Shown piece after piece: positions 41,844 through 50,082 of a DNA stretch of 64,000 bases. Position numbers and translations under genes: made by a program. The number at the start of each line of letters is the position of its first letter. Positions within the stretch are counted from its first letter, which is position 1. The notes under the pieces are model-generated. The model did not search any database. It was not told the DNA's origin and saw only the letters and a list, made by a program, of their open reading frames with translations. Source of the DNA: Sphingobacteriales bacterium (GTDB lineage Bacteria > Bacteroidota > Bacteroidia > Chitinophagales > Chitinophagaceae); NCBI GenBank assembly GCA_004295245.1, contig REAR01000057.1:1-64000 (forward strand), given 5' to 3'.

Positions 41844-44048
41844 CTATTTGCTACTTGCTATTCTGTAGGCTTTAATAAAAATGGCACCCAGGTTTTTATA
41901 CGGAGGAATATAATCGTCAAACTTTTCTTTTGCATCGCCGGTAAATTGTTTACCCAGCTCTTTCCACATCGGCAACCAATCAATATTCTTACCATTGGTA
42001 AGTGCCGTATTAATTGCTTTTAAAATAGGTTCATTTACGGTGCGGGTGCCTACTTGTTTAGAAGAAATAATATGCGCATCGCTGCTAATGGTTAAAACTT
42101 CGTTCAGGTTATTATAGCCACCACAACTGCCTAATACTACCACTCTTGCACTGGGTTGTATTTGTTGTAATGAGTACTTTACATGGTAACTATGCCCGCG
42201 ATGAATGAATACAGAAGGATGTATTTTTTTATCAGCCAGGTATTCATTCAATTTTTGTTGCGCTTCTTCATCGGGGTCATCTTCTCCGTACAAAGGTTTA
42301 TTGGCAAAAATCCAAACAGGTTTTCCCTTGGCAGATTTTATTGTAACCCAATATGGATTTTCTGCAATACTCCATTCCGGCTTGCCTCTAAAAAGGGTCA
42401 TAAAATTTGCAAACGAGTTTTGGCCGTCTTTATCTTCATCGCCATAAAAAAACACCTGCTGTACCACGCGGCCACTATCATCGGTTAAAGAGCTATAAGC
42501 AACATTAAATACAGGTGGTATGCCTAAAGATGAGGAAAGATTGACCTGGCTGCTGGTGTCTGCGCTTTCAAAAAGCGTTCTTTCTATATTGTAAACCACC
42601 ATACCATTTTTATCGTTATTATGCAGGCAACGATCGTAGTTCCAGTTCGCTTCATCAAGCATAAAAGCAGCCAGCTTTTTATTCTTATCAAAAATGCTGC
42701 TATAGCTGTCTGCAACATCCACCGCATCTTCTACATTTTCAAGATTCGTACTCTTTTCAAGGCCTATCATAAAAGACTTCATTAATACGGTGGCATTACT
42801 ATCTGGCATTGATTTTAGTAATGTATCCAGCGTGTTATAAGCAGCAGCCATTTTTATAAACTTTCTAAAGTAGTCTGCATTTACACTCATAATCAGTTCA
42901 TCGCCTCTGGGTGCCGGCATTTTCTGAAAAATACGTTTAAACACACCCAGATAACTACTGGTATATATTTCATCTTCGCTTAATACACAGAGATAATACA
43001 ATTCTTGTGGGCTCAATGGCTCCAAGCATTTAAATCGTACTGCATCGGGTTGATCGTGCAGGCCATTGATTTCTCTTACAAAAGCTTCTCTTGCTTTGGT
43101 GTTCATCATACGGCTTAGCTCTTGCATGCCCATTGGTGTATCTTTCAACGGAGCCATAATGCGGCTGGCAAAATCTATACGGGTTTTAACCAGCAAACGG
43201 TAATAAGCAAGATTATCTTCTTTTACACTATCAATTTCAGTATAGGTAATTTTTTTGTGCAGCAATAAATCAAAAAATGGAAAATACAACTGACCACTTT
43301 TGCTAATAGCCATTTTAGAAATGGTTTGCACGTAGGCATCTGTGTGCAACCGTATTCTTTCACCCAATCTATCTCTTACGGCAGCATAATTATAAAATTT
43401 TTTAGCATCTGCTTTTGCTGCTATAACCAGTAAGCTATCTGCAGTGGGCAGCTCTGGGTTACGCTGTAATACAGGTAAAATTTCATCGGGGTGAAGTGCC
43501 AGGTATTTTTGTATAAGCAGTACTCTTGCAGGTTTTACGCCTGCATTTTCTGGAAATAAAAAACATTCAACTAATATTTTACCAATAGCATAATTGTTGG
43601 CTACAACCACGGGTTCTATACTTTGCTTATTATTATCTAACTGGCGGGCTTGCTCAAAAGCGGTAAGCAGGGTTGGGGCAATGGCAGGGTTAAAGTCTTT
43701 TTTACCAAGGTTATTATTATAACCAGCTATTAAAATTTCTAAACCGCGTATGTACTTTACTTTTTCCTGCCCATTAAGCAGGCTGTCATTTTCAATCAGA
43801 TCTTGTTGTAAATCGGTTTTATTAATAATGGCTTCTTGCAACAATTGCTGAATGGTAGGGTCTGCTGATGGATTTAAGAGACTGTTGTTGTTTTGTAGAA
43901 GTGTAAGAAAACGCTGCTGCTCTTTATCCACTTTATCATGAAAAAGTACACGGCCTTTATCTATTTTAAAAGGTACACTGTTGGGCTGGCTTTGTGCTGC
44001 CAGCGCCATGGTTGCTAATAAAAGGTAAGCTAATAAAATTTTCTGCAT
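41844..44048 (-). CDS. exported protein with possible caspase/CHAT-like C-terminus
   Basis: Signal peptide MQKILLAYLLLATMALAAQS; C-terminal VFIHRGHSYH and RVVVLGSCGGYN. Confidence 0.65.
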   Translation of the reverse strand: MQKILLAYLLLATMALAAQSQPNSVPFKIDKGRVLFHDKVDKEQQRFLTLLQNNNSLLNPSADPTIQQLLQEAIINKTDLQQDLIENDSLLNGQEKVKYIRGLEILIAGYNNNLGKKDFNPAIAPTLLTAFEQARQLDNNKQSIEPVVVANNYAIGKILVECFLFPENAGVKPARVLLIQKYLALHPDEILPVLQRNPELPTADSLLVIAAKADAKKFYNYAAVRDRLGERIRLHTDAYVQTISKMAISKSGQLYFPFFDLLLHKKITYTEIDSVKEDNLAYYRLLVKTRIDFASRIMAPLKDTPMGMQELSRMMNTKAREAFVREINGLHDQPDAVRFKCLEPLSPQELYYLCVLSEDEIYTSSYLGVFKRIFQKMPAPRGDELIMSVNADYFRKFIKMAAAYNTLDTLLKSMPDSNATVLMKSFMIGLEKSTNLENVEDAVDVADSYSSIFDKNKKLAAFMLDEANWNYDRCLHNNDKNGMVVYNIERTLFESADTSSQVNLSSSLGIPPVFNVAYSSLTDDSGRVVQQVFFYGDEDKDGQNSFANFMTLFRGKPEWSIAENPYWVTIKSAKGKPVWIFANKPLYGEDDPDEEAQQKLNEYLADKKIHPSVFIHRGHSYHVKYSLQQIQPSARVVVLGSCGGYNNLNEVLTISSDAHIISSKQVGTRTVNEPILKAINTALTNGKNIDWLPMWKELGKQFTGDAKEKFDDYIPPYKNLGAIFIKAYRIASSK

Positions 44049-44120
44049 ACAATCCTTATCTGCTGGTAACGCAAAAATACTACCAATCCGTTGCACCAAC
44101 GGCAAAATTTAACGTCAATT

Positions 44121-44150
44121 GTGCCGGGTTATAAAAAAGCTCAGTTCAAC
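44121..44150 (+). repeat. internally deleted dispersed unit (subfamily B ends only)
   Basis: gtgccgggttataaaaaagctcagttcaac. Confidence 0.6.
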
Positions 44151-44161
44151 AGACCGTTGCC

Positions 44162-44213
44162 GTTGAACTGAGCGTAGCAACAATGTTGCTACGTGTTGTG
44201 TAGCTGGCTACCT
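44162..44213 (-). repeat. dispersed unit, subfamily B
   Basis: gttgaactgagcgtagcaacaatgttgctacgtgttgtgtagctggctacct; overlaps stop codon of 44212 gene. Confidence 0.9.
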
Positions 44214-44664
44214 ATTTTCTATAAAACTTATAGCGGTATTGGTAATTGGGTGTTTCGTATTGGGCAGTAAAACGGTAGCGGTTAACGTTAAAGTCATCAA
44301 ACACCCAGTCTATAATACGATTGTTGCTAAAGTTGTACAAACGTAAGCTTAGTGTGTTGCGCCGCGTTTCCTGATAATTACCATTGCTGTCATAATAACC
44401 ATCATTAATAGTTTGCATGTACCAGCGGCCATTTAAATTGCCCAGGTTGTCTCTGTACACCACATCGCCATTATTATAAAATGTAAACTCACCGGCTTCG
44501 TAACCCGTATAAATATCCTGCCAGTTAAAGAAGTTGTTTCTTTCTGCCCGCTCTAAAACCCAGGTGCCCTCTATTCGATCTTCGGGTGTTTCAAGTACGG
44601 CACTACAAGAGAAGCCGGTTACCATAACTGTGGTTAGTAAACTAAAGAGTAAAGTTCTTTTCAT
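44212..44664 (-). CDS. putative lipoprotein, lipocalin-like
   Basis: Lipobox GFSC; IEGTWVLERAERNNFF...RWYMQTI. Confidence 0.7.
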   Translation of the reverse strand: MKRTLLFSLLTTVMVTGFSCSAVLETPEDRIEGTWVLERAERNNFFNWQDIYTGYEAGEFTFYNNGDVVYRDNLGNLNGRWYMQTINDGYYDSNGNYQETRRNTLSLRLYNFSNNRIIDWVFDDFNVNRYRFTAQYETPNYQYRYKFYRK

Positions 44665-44783
44665 ACATACCTCCTTTTTTCTTTAGTGTATGCAAATGCA
44701 TTACCGAACCATGATAACTAAGTGTTAAAACAACAAGTAGTTGCGGCAACTTGTATGAATTTTTTAACGTAGCTTGACATTGT

Positions 44784-45191
44784 ATGCAATGTAGAATAAC
44801 TATATTCTTTTGTTTGTGGCTATTGGTAACAGGCTGCAGTGTTCATAAAAAAATTGCCGGCCAAAAATGGCTTTATATTGGCCAAACAGACGTAACTAAT
44901 GGTGCAAGCACTGCAAACATTCCCACTCGTGGATTTGATGTTTATGAAGATATAAAACTGTATGTGCTACGCAGTACATTAACCATTACAAACATTGAGT
45001 TTTTATATGAAGATGATAGTAGTGCCGTGGTATCTGTGCAAACAACAGTAACACCTGCAAATTATTCAAGAGCTTTTCGGGTGCCTGCACAAGCCAAACG
45101 GCTTAAAAAGATAATCGTTTATTATCGCTTTACCCAACCCCAGCAAAGAGTGGCTATATTAAAATGCTATGGTCTTAGAAAGGAAAATTAA
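44784..45191 (+). CDS. putative lipoprotein
   Basis: Lipobox VTGC; short ORF. Confidence 0.6.
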   Translation: MQCRITIFFCLWLLVTGCSVHKKIAGQKWLYIGQTDVTNGASTANIPTRGFDVYEDIKLYVLRSTLTITNIEFLYEDDSSAVVSVQTTVTPANYSRAFRVPAQAKRLKKIIVYYRFTQPQQRVAILKCYGLRKEN

Positions 45192-46111
45192 ATGCCCAGC
45201 TTTTGCAACACCACCATTGCCATTTTATAAAAAGCTTCGTGGGTGTAGCCCGCAATATGGGGTGTAATAATAACATTGGTTTGGTTGGTTAACCATTGTA
45301 GTTGCTCCTGTTCGGCGGTGGTGTATGTAGCTGGTTTTTCATTTTCTAATACATCTAAACCTGCAGCACTTATTTTTTTATTGTTCAGCGCATTTATTAC
45401 CGCTGTTGTGTGATGTACTTTTCCGCGGCAGGCGTTAATAAATACAGGCTGCATTTGCAAGCTGTTAAAAAAACTATCGTCAGCCATATGAAAGGTTTCT
45501 TCTGTTAATGGCACATGGCAGGTAATAACATCTGCATAGCGGGCAATTTGTTCAAGACTGGCTTCTTTGATGTTGCCTGCACCAAAACCAAATTTATACT
45601 TATCGTATGCCAGTATTGTTACGTTAAAACCTGTCAGCACCCGGGCAACTGCTGCACCGGTATTGCCAAAACCAATAATGCCAATAGTTTTGCCGCTTAG
45701 TTCTGTGCCACGGTTTTCATCCCGTATCCATTTACCGGCTTTAACTTCCTGGGCGCTGCTATTAATTTTATTCAGCAGGTTTAAAATAAGTGCCAGTACA
45801 TGTTCTGCTACTGCATTGCTATTACCTTCTGGCGAACTTACACACAAAATGTTTTTACTGGCCGCATATGCGGTATCTATCAGTTCCATACCACTGCCCA
45901 AACGGCCAATCCATTTTAATAGCGGGGCCTTATCTATTAAAGCGGCATCAATTTTTAAACGGGTGGTTACAATTAAGCCAGTGGCGTTGGGTATTACTCT
46001 TTCCAGTTCTGTGTAGGTAATAGCGGGCTGGTAAATAACCGTAAAGGAGCGGCTTTCTAAAGTTTGCAATAGTGCAGGGTGTACTTTGGCAGTTACTATA
46101 ACAGTTTTCAT
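45188..46111 (-). CDS. D-2-hydroxyacid dehydrogenase (SerA-like)
   Basis: [20 protein letters not shown] Rossmann motif; [25 protein letters not shown]. Confidence 0.9.
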   Translation of the reverse strand: MKTVIVTAKVHPALLQTLESRSFTVIYQPAITYTELERVIPNATGLIVTTRLKIDAALIDKAPLLKWIGRLGSGMELIDTAYAASKNILCVSSPEGNSNAVAEHVLALILNLLNKINSSAQEVKAGKWIRDENRGTELSGKTIGIIGFGNTGAAVARVLTGFNVTILAYDKYKFGFGAGNIKEASLEQIARYADVITCHVPLTEETFHMADDSFFNSLQMQPVFINACRGKVHHTTAVINALNNKKISAAGLDVLENEKPATYTTAEQEQLQWLTNQTNVIITPHIAGYTHEAFYKMAMVVLQKLGI

Positions 46112-46860
46112 TGCATTTTAAAAGTAAGTGCAGCAAAATCGGCAACGCTTAATTGCTCGGCACGTTTATTAAAAATTTCATCTTGCAGGGCGGCTGCTTC
46201 AAAGAGCGGTTTAACCGCATTGCGCAGGGTTTTGCGGCGTTGGTTAAAAGCCATTTTTACCAGCATAAACAGGTGTCTTTCACTTCTTATAGAGGGCCTT
46301 TCTTTTAATGCCATTAATTTAATAACAGCGCTTTTAACTTTTGGGGGTGGTGTAAATGCATCTTCATCTACTTCAAACAAATACTGCGTGCTGTAAAAAG
46401 CTTGTACCAATACGCTGGTAACGCCATATACTTTGCTTCCTTCTTTGGCCACAATGCGTTGCGCCACTTCTTTCTGAAACATGCCAATCATAACTGGTAC
46501 CTGCTCTTTCCACTCCAATACCTTAAAAACAATTTGGGTAGAAATATTATAGGGAAAATTGCCCACTACCGTAAATTGATTTTCAAAAGGCGGCTCAATA
46601 TCTAAAAAGCTTTTATGAATAATATGGTTTTGCAGTGCCGGGTATTTTTGCAATAGATATTGCACTTTCTCATCATCCACTTCTACACACTTTAAACTAC
46701 AATCTTTTAACTGCAATAAATATTTAGTAAGTGCACCGCCACCCGGGCCTACTTCTAAAAGCTGTTGCAACGGTTCTTGCTGCAGCGTGGCAACAATACG
46801 TTCGCAAACTGTTTTGTCTTTTAAAAAATGTTGCCCCAGCGCTTTTTTGAGTGTATACAT
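46108..46860 (-). CDS. rsmA: 16S rRNA dimethyladenosine transferase
   Basis: [42 protein letters not shown]; start at MYTLKK. Confidence 0.95.
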   Translation of the reverse strand: MYTLKKALGQHFLKDKTVCERIVATLQQEPLQQLLEVGPGGGALTKYLLQLKDCSLKCVEVDDEKVQYLLQKYPALQNHIIHKSFLDIEPPFENQFTVVGNFPYNISTQIVFKVLEWKEQVPVMIGMFQKEVAQRIVAKEGSKVYGVTSVLVQAFYSTQYLFEVDEDAFTPPPKVKSAVIKLMALKERPSIRSERHLFMLVKMAFNQRRKTLRNAVKPLFEAAALQDEIFNKRAEQLSVADFAALTFKMQ

Positions 46861-46906
46861 TACAGCAAAAATACAATAGTGTGCGCAAACAGAGTAGTTG
46901 TTTTGG

Positions 46907-46958
46907 GTGGCCGGCATAGGGTACTTTGGGCAGCAGTGGTTGCGTCGCACACTTCAAC
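46907..46958 (+). repeat. dispersed unit, subfamily A, left arm of inverted pair
   Basis: gtggccggcatagggtactttgggcagcagtggttgcgtcgcacacttcaac. Confidence 0.95.
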
Positions 46959-47028
46959 AGATGATACGGTATCAGCCAAAAGGCTTTGGGTGCAGGTTTA
47001 AACCATAACCCCAATACCTTTTACCATT

Positions 47029-47080
47029 GCTGAAGTGTGCGACGCAACGATGCCGAGCCGGGCACCACTGTTGGCTATAA
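47029..47080 (-). repeat. dispersed unit, subfamily A, right arm of inverted pair
   Basis: gctgaagtgtgcgacgcaacgatgccgagccgggcaccactgttggctataa. Confidence 0.95.
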
Positions 47081-47110
47081 AAACACAAAACCCTTTCAGT
47101 TGAAAGGGCT
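47081..47110 (-). terminator. intrinsic terminator of 47142 gene
   Basis: CCCTTTCA-gt-TGAAAGGG with T-rich tract on minus strand. Confidence 0.75.
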
Positions 47111-47141
47111 TGCGTTTACTTAAGCTGTCAGTGAGAAATGG

Positions 47142-50012
47142 TTATTGTTTCAATATTTTTTTTGTAAAAGTATCGTTACCGTTTTTAGCATGCAGGTAAT
47201 AAGTACCTGTGGGCAATGCCTGTATATTGTTAATGGCAAACCTGTTTACCGGAGCAGTTATACTAAAGTTTTCTTTTCTTACAACACGGCCGTTTGCATC
47301 TAGTAACTGCACTGATAGTGTGTTGCGGGAGATAGTGGTAAACTCAAACTGAATTGAAGTGGATACAGGGTTTTGCAATAGTTTAAACTGTGCTTTAGCA
47401 ACTACCCGTATGGCCACTACGCTTGAATAACTGGTAACTCCATCTTTACCTGTAACCTTTAAACGGTAAAAATAAGTAGCCTCCTCTGCTGCAGTTAAAG
47501 CATCGTTATATGTATTGCTGTTCCATTCAGCAATATTGCCAAACGTTTTAATGCTGGTGTAACTATTGCCATTTATACTTCTTTCAAGCTCAACTTTAGC
47601 AACATCATTTATTTGGCTGATATTCCACTTTAGTTCATTATAACTTGTTTTATTACTGCCTGTGAATGTGGTTATTTTTACAGGAAGAATGGTATTGGTT
47701 GCCAAATCACTGATCCATACACTTTTGCCGTGTGTGGCAGCAACCAGTTTATTGTCGGCACTTATCTGAAGATCGAATACCATTGCAGCGTCTGCAAAGC
47801 CAGCATTAAAGTCGAACCAGTTGGCGCCGCGGTTAGGGCTAACATACACACCCAAATCGCAACCCGCGTAAATGATATTAGGGTTTAAAGGGTCTATCAC
47901 AATGGCATTGAAAGGCACATCGGGGAGGCCGGTGCCACGATCGGCCCAAGTGCTGCCGCCATTGCCACTTATATATACATGCGAGCTTCCATACCCACCA
48001 AGGGTAACATAAACGCTGTCATCATTTGTTTCGCTGATGGCAAAATCAAGCACGAAGCGATTGGGCAACCCACTGGTTATATTAGTGAAAGAAGTGCCTC
48101 CGTTGGTAGATTTAAATACAGTTGGATTGCCTACAACGTTTAGCCGGTTATCTGTTCTTTGTGAAAAAGGAGATAAGGAAACATAAAGTTTATTGGCGTT
48201 GGTATTTGAAACTGCCAGTGAGATGGCGGTTTTAAATTGGGCTTCAATATAACTTGTGTTGTTGGCAATAGTGGCATTATTATTTGTCCATGTTGAGCCA
48301 CTGTTAGTAGATTTATGCATGTTGTCGCTGGCTACATATATAGTAGCTGATGAAGCTTTACTCATAGCAACTGGAGACATAAAGCCAGTGCGATCATCGC
48401 CAATAAAAGCCCAACTACTCAGCACCGTTGAATAAGTGCCTGTAACACCTGTTGTTGATTTATTTAGTTTTCTTGCATCGTTTGAAGCATATACAATCTG
48501 ATCATCATTGGGGTCTATTACGGTAGGGCCACCATCGCCGCTGAACTCTTTTGCCCAAGAGGTGCCACCGGAGTACGACCAAACACCATTATCCTGCAGG
48601 CCACCGGCAAAGCGGTTGGCGTTTTGCTTAGATACCCCAAAAGAGGCATAGAATTGCGCAATATTTAAACCATTATTAATTTCATTAAATGTGGGAGAAG
48701 CTGCCAATGCATTAGAAGATCTGAAAACGCCCCCATCATTAGCTACGTAGCAAATATTGCTATTGCTGGGGTCAAATTTAATATCATGATGATCTGCATG
48801 CATGCTTGCCGCAATAGTTGTTGCTGTGGTAGTAGATACCCGGTAACGATAAAAACCTACTCCACCCATTAACAAACTGTCAGGTCGGGATGGTATTATT
48901 GCAACCGTATTTGCAAACCAAAACTGGTATTCGCAGTGGTGCGAGTTTGCTAAACTGGTAAAGGTGCTTCCAAAGTTGGTAGAGCGATACAGTTCAACTT
49001 CGCCGGCATCATCGCGGCCAATGCTTGCATAAACAGTATTGCCACTTAAGTAGGCAAATTTTGTGTACCCACTAAAAGAAGTTGGAAGAACACTGCCAAC
49101 TTTAGTCCAGTTAGTACCACCATCGGTTGTTCTGTAAATACCCTTATCTGCATTAACCAGGTTGCCTACAGCTGCCATCATCTGGTTGGCATTAGTGCTG
49201 TTAATTACCACATCAGAAACATAAATTTTATTTAAGATGGGAGAAACAGCCCAAGTTGCACCAGCATCGGTTGATTTAAATAAGCCGTTAGTGGTACAAG
49301 CATATACAATATTAGAATTGGTAGGGTCAAATTTTATGGCTTGAATACCAAACAGGTTATCGTAATTTTTTACCAGTACCTGAGACCATGTGGTACCACC
49401 ATCGGTACTTCTTAAAATGCCCACACCATAGCTGCCACGTGCTTTCCAGATATTGTAGCCAATATTTGCCGTATCCACTCTGTAGACTTCACCGGTTCCT
49501 GCTAATAAAATATTGCCGTTACTTGGGTGAAATGTAATAGCCGGTACACCCAATACCGGAAAACCTGTATTGACATAAGACCATGATGTGCCACTATTGG
49601 TTGATTTGTAAATGCCGCCACTGGCACTGCCAATAAATAATGTGCTTGTTGTGGTGGGGTGAATGGCAATTGATAAAACACGCCCAACATGCAGGTTGCC
49701 TGCTTGCGACCATGCCCCAAAATTGATGTCATCTGCACCAAATGCACCTGCATTGTCTTCGGTACCGGTAATAACTTCTGGTACTTTCATTGCCTTGGCA
49801 TGTAGCCATGCCTTATAAAATTTATCGTTTAAATCTTTATGATCCGGGTAGGCTCTGGCCTGCCAGAATAATTCCATCTGCCTGTCCGCTCCTTTTTCTT
49901 TTTCCTTCTTTTCTTTTTTTGGAGTAGTAAGTGAAGGAGATGTTTTGAAAAGCGATAAGGCGGCAATGCCAACACAGCCGACAATTGCCCAGCTTAAAAT
50001 AATTTTACGCAT
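47142..50012 (-). CDS. secreted BNR/sortilin-like beta-propeller protein with T9SS type A sorting domain
   Basis: Repeated GIYKSTNSGTSW / GLFKSTDAGATW; C-terminus LPTGTYYLHAKNGNDTFTKKILKQ. Confidence 0.9.
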   Translation of the reverse strand: MRKIILSWAIVGCVGIAALSLFKTSPSLTTPKKEKKEKEKGADRQMELFWQARAYPDHKDLNDKFYKAWLHAKAMKVPEVITGTEDNAGAFGADDINFGAWSQAGNLHVGRVLSIAIHPTTTSTLFIGSASGGIYKSTNSGTSWSYVNTGFPVLGVPAITFHPSNGNILLAGTGEVYRVDTANIGYNIWKARGSYGVGILRSTDGGTTWSQVLVKNYDNLFGIQAIKFDPTNSNIVYACTTNGLFKSTDAGATWAVSPILNKIYVSDVVINSTNANQMMAAVGNLVNADKGIYRTTDGGTNWTKVGSVLPTSFSGYTKFAYLSGNTVYASIGRDDAGEVELYRSTNFGSTFTSLANSHHCEYQFWFANTVAIIPSRPDSLLMGGVGFYRYRVSTTTATTIAASMHADHHDIKFDPSNSNICYVANDGGVFRSSNALAASPTFNEINNGLNIAQFYASFGVSKQNANRFAGGLQDNGVWSYSGGTSWAKEFSGDGGPTVIDPNDDQIVYASNDARKLNKSTTGVTGTYSTVLSSWAFIGDDRTGFMSPVAMSKASSATIYVASDNMHKSTNSGSTWTNNNATIANNTSYIEAQFKTAISLAVSNTNANKLYVSLSPFSQRTDNRLNVVGNPTVFKSTNGGTSFTNITSGLPNRFVLDFAISETNDDSVYVTLGGYGSSHVYISGNGGSTWADRGTGLPDVPFNAIVIDPLNPNIIYAGCDLGVYVSPNRGANWFDFNAGFADAAMVFDLQISADNKLVAATHGKSVWISDLATNTILPVKITTFTGSNKTSYNELKWNISQINDVAKVELERSINGNSYTSIKTFGNIAEWNSNTYNDALTAAEEATYFYRLKVTGKDGVTSYSSVVAIRVVAKAQFKLLQNPVSTSIQFEFTTISRNTLSVQLLDANGRVVRKENFSITAPVNRFAINNIQALPTGTYYLHAKNGNDTFTKKILKQ

Positions 50013-50046
50013 ACGGTTTCTCAGGATTTTTTTATAGGATTTTAAT

Positions 50047-50077
50047 TTCGGGATGATGTGTTTTGCATCATCCCGAA
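50047..50077. other. perfect 12-bp hairpin downstream of 50083 gene
   Basis: TTCGGGATGATG-tgttttg-CATCATCCCGAA. Confidence 0.75.
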
Positions 50078-50082
50078 AAGAG

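Noticed and set aside
46079-46396. 105-aa plus-strand ORF opposite rsmA
   Set aside because: Fully antisense to a well-supported gene.
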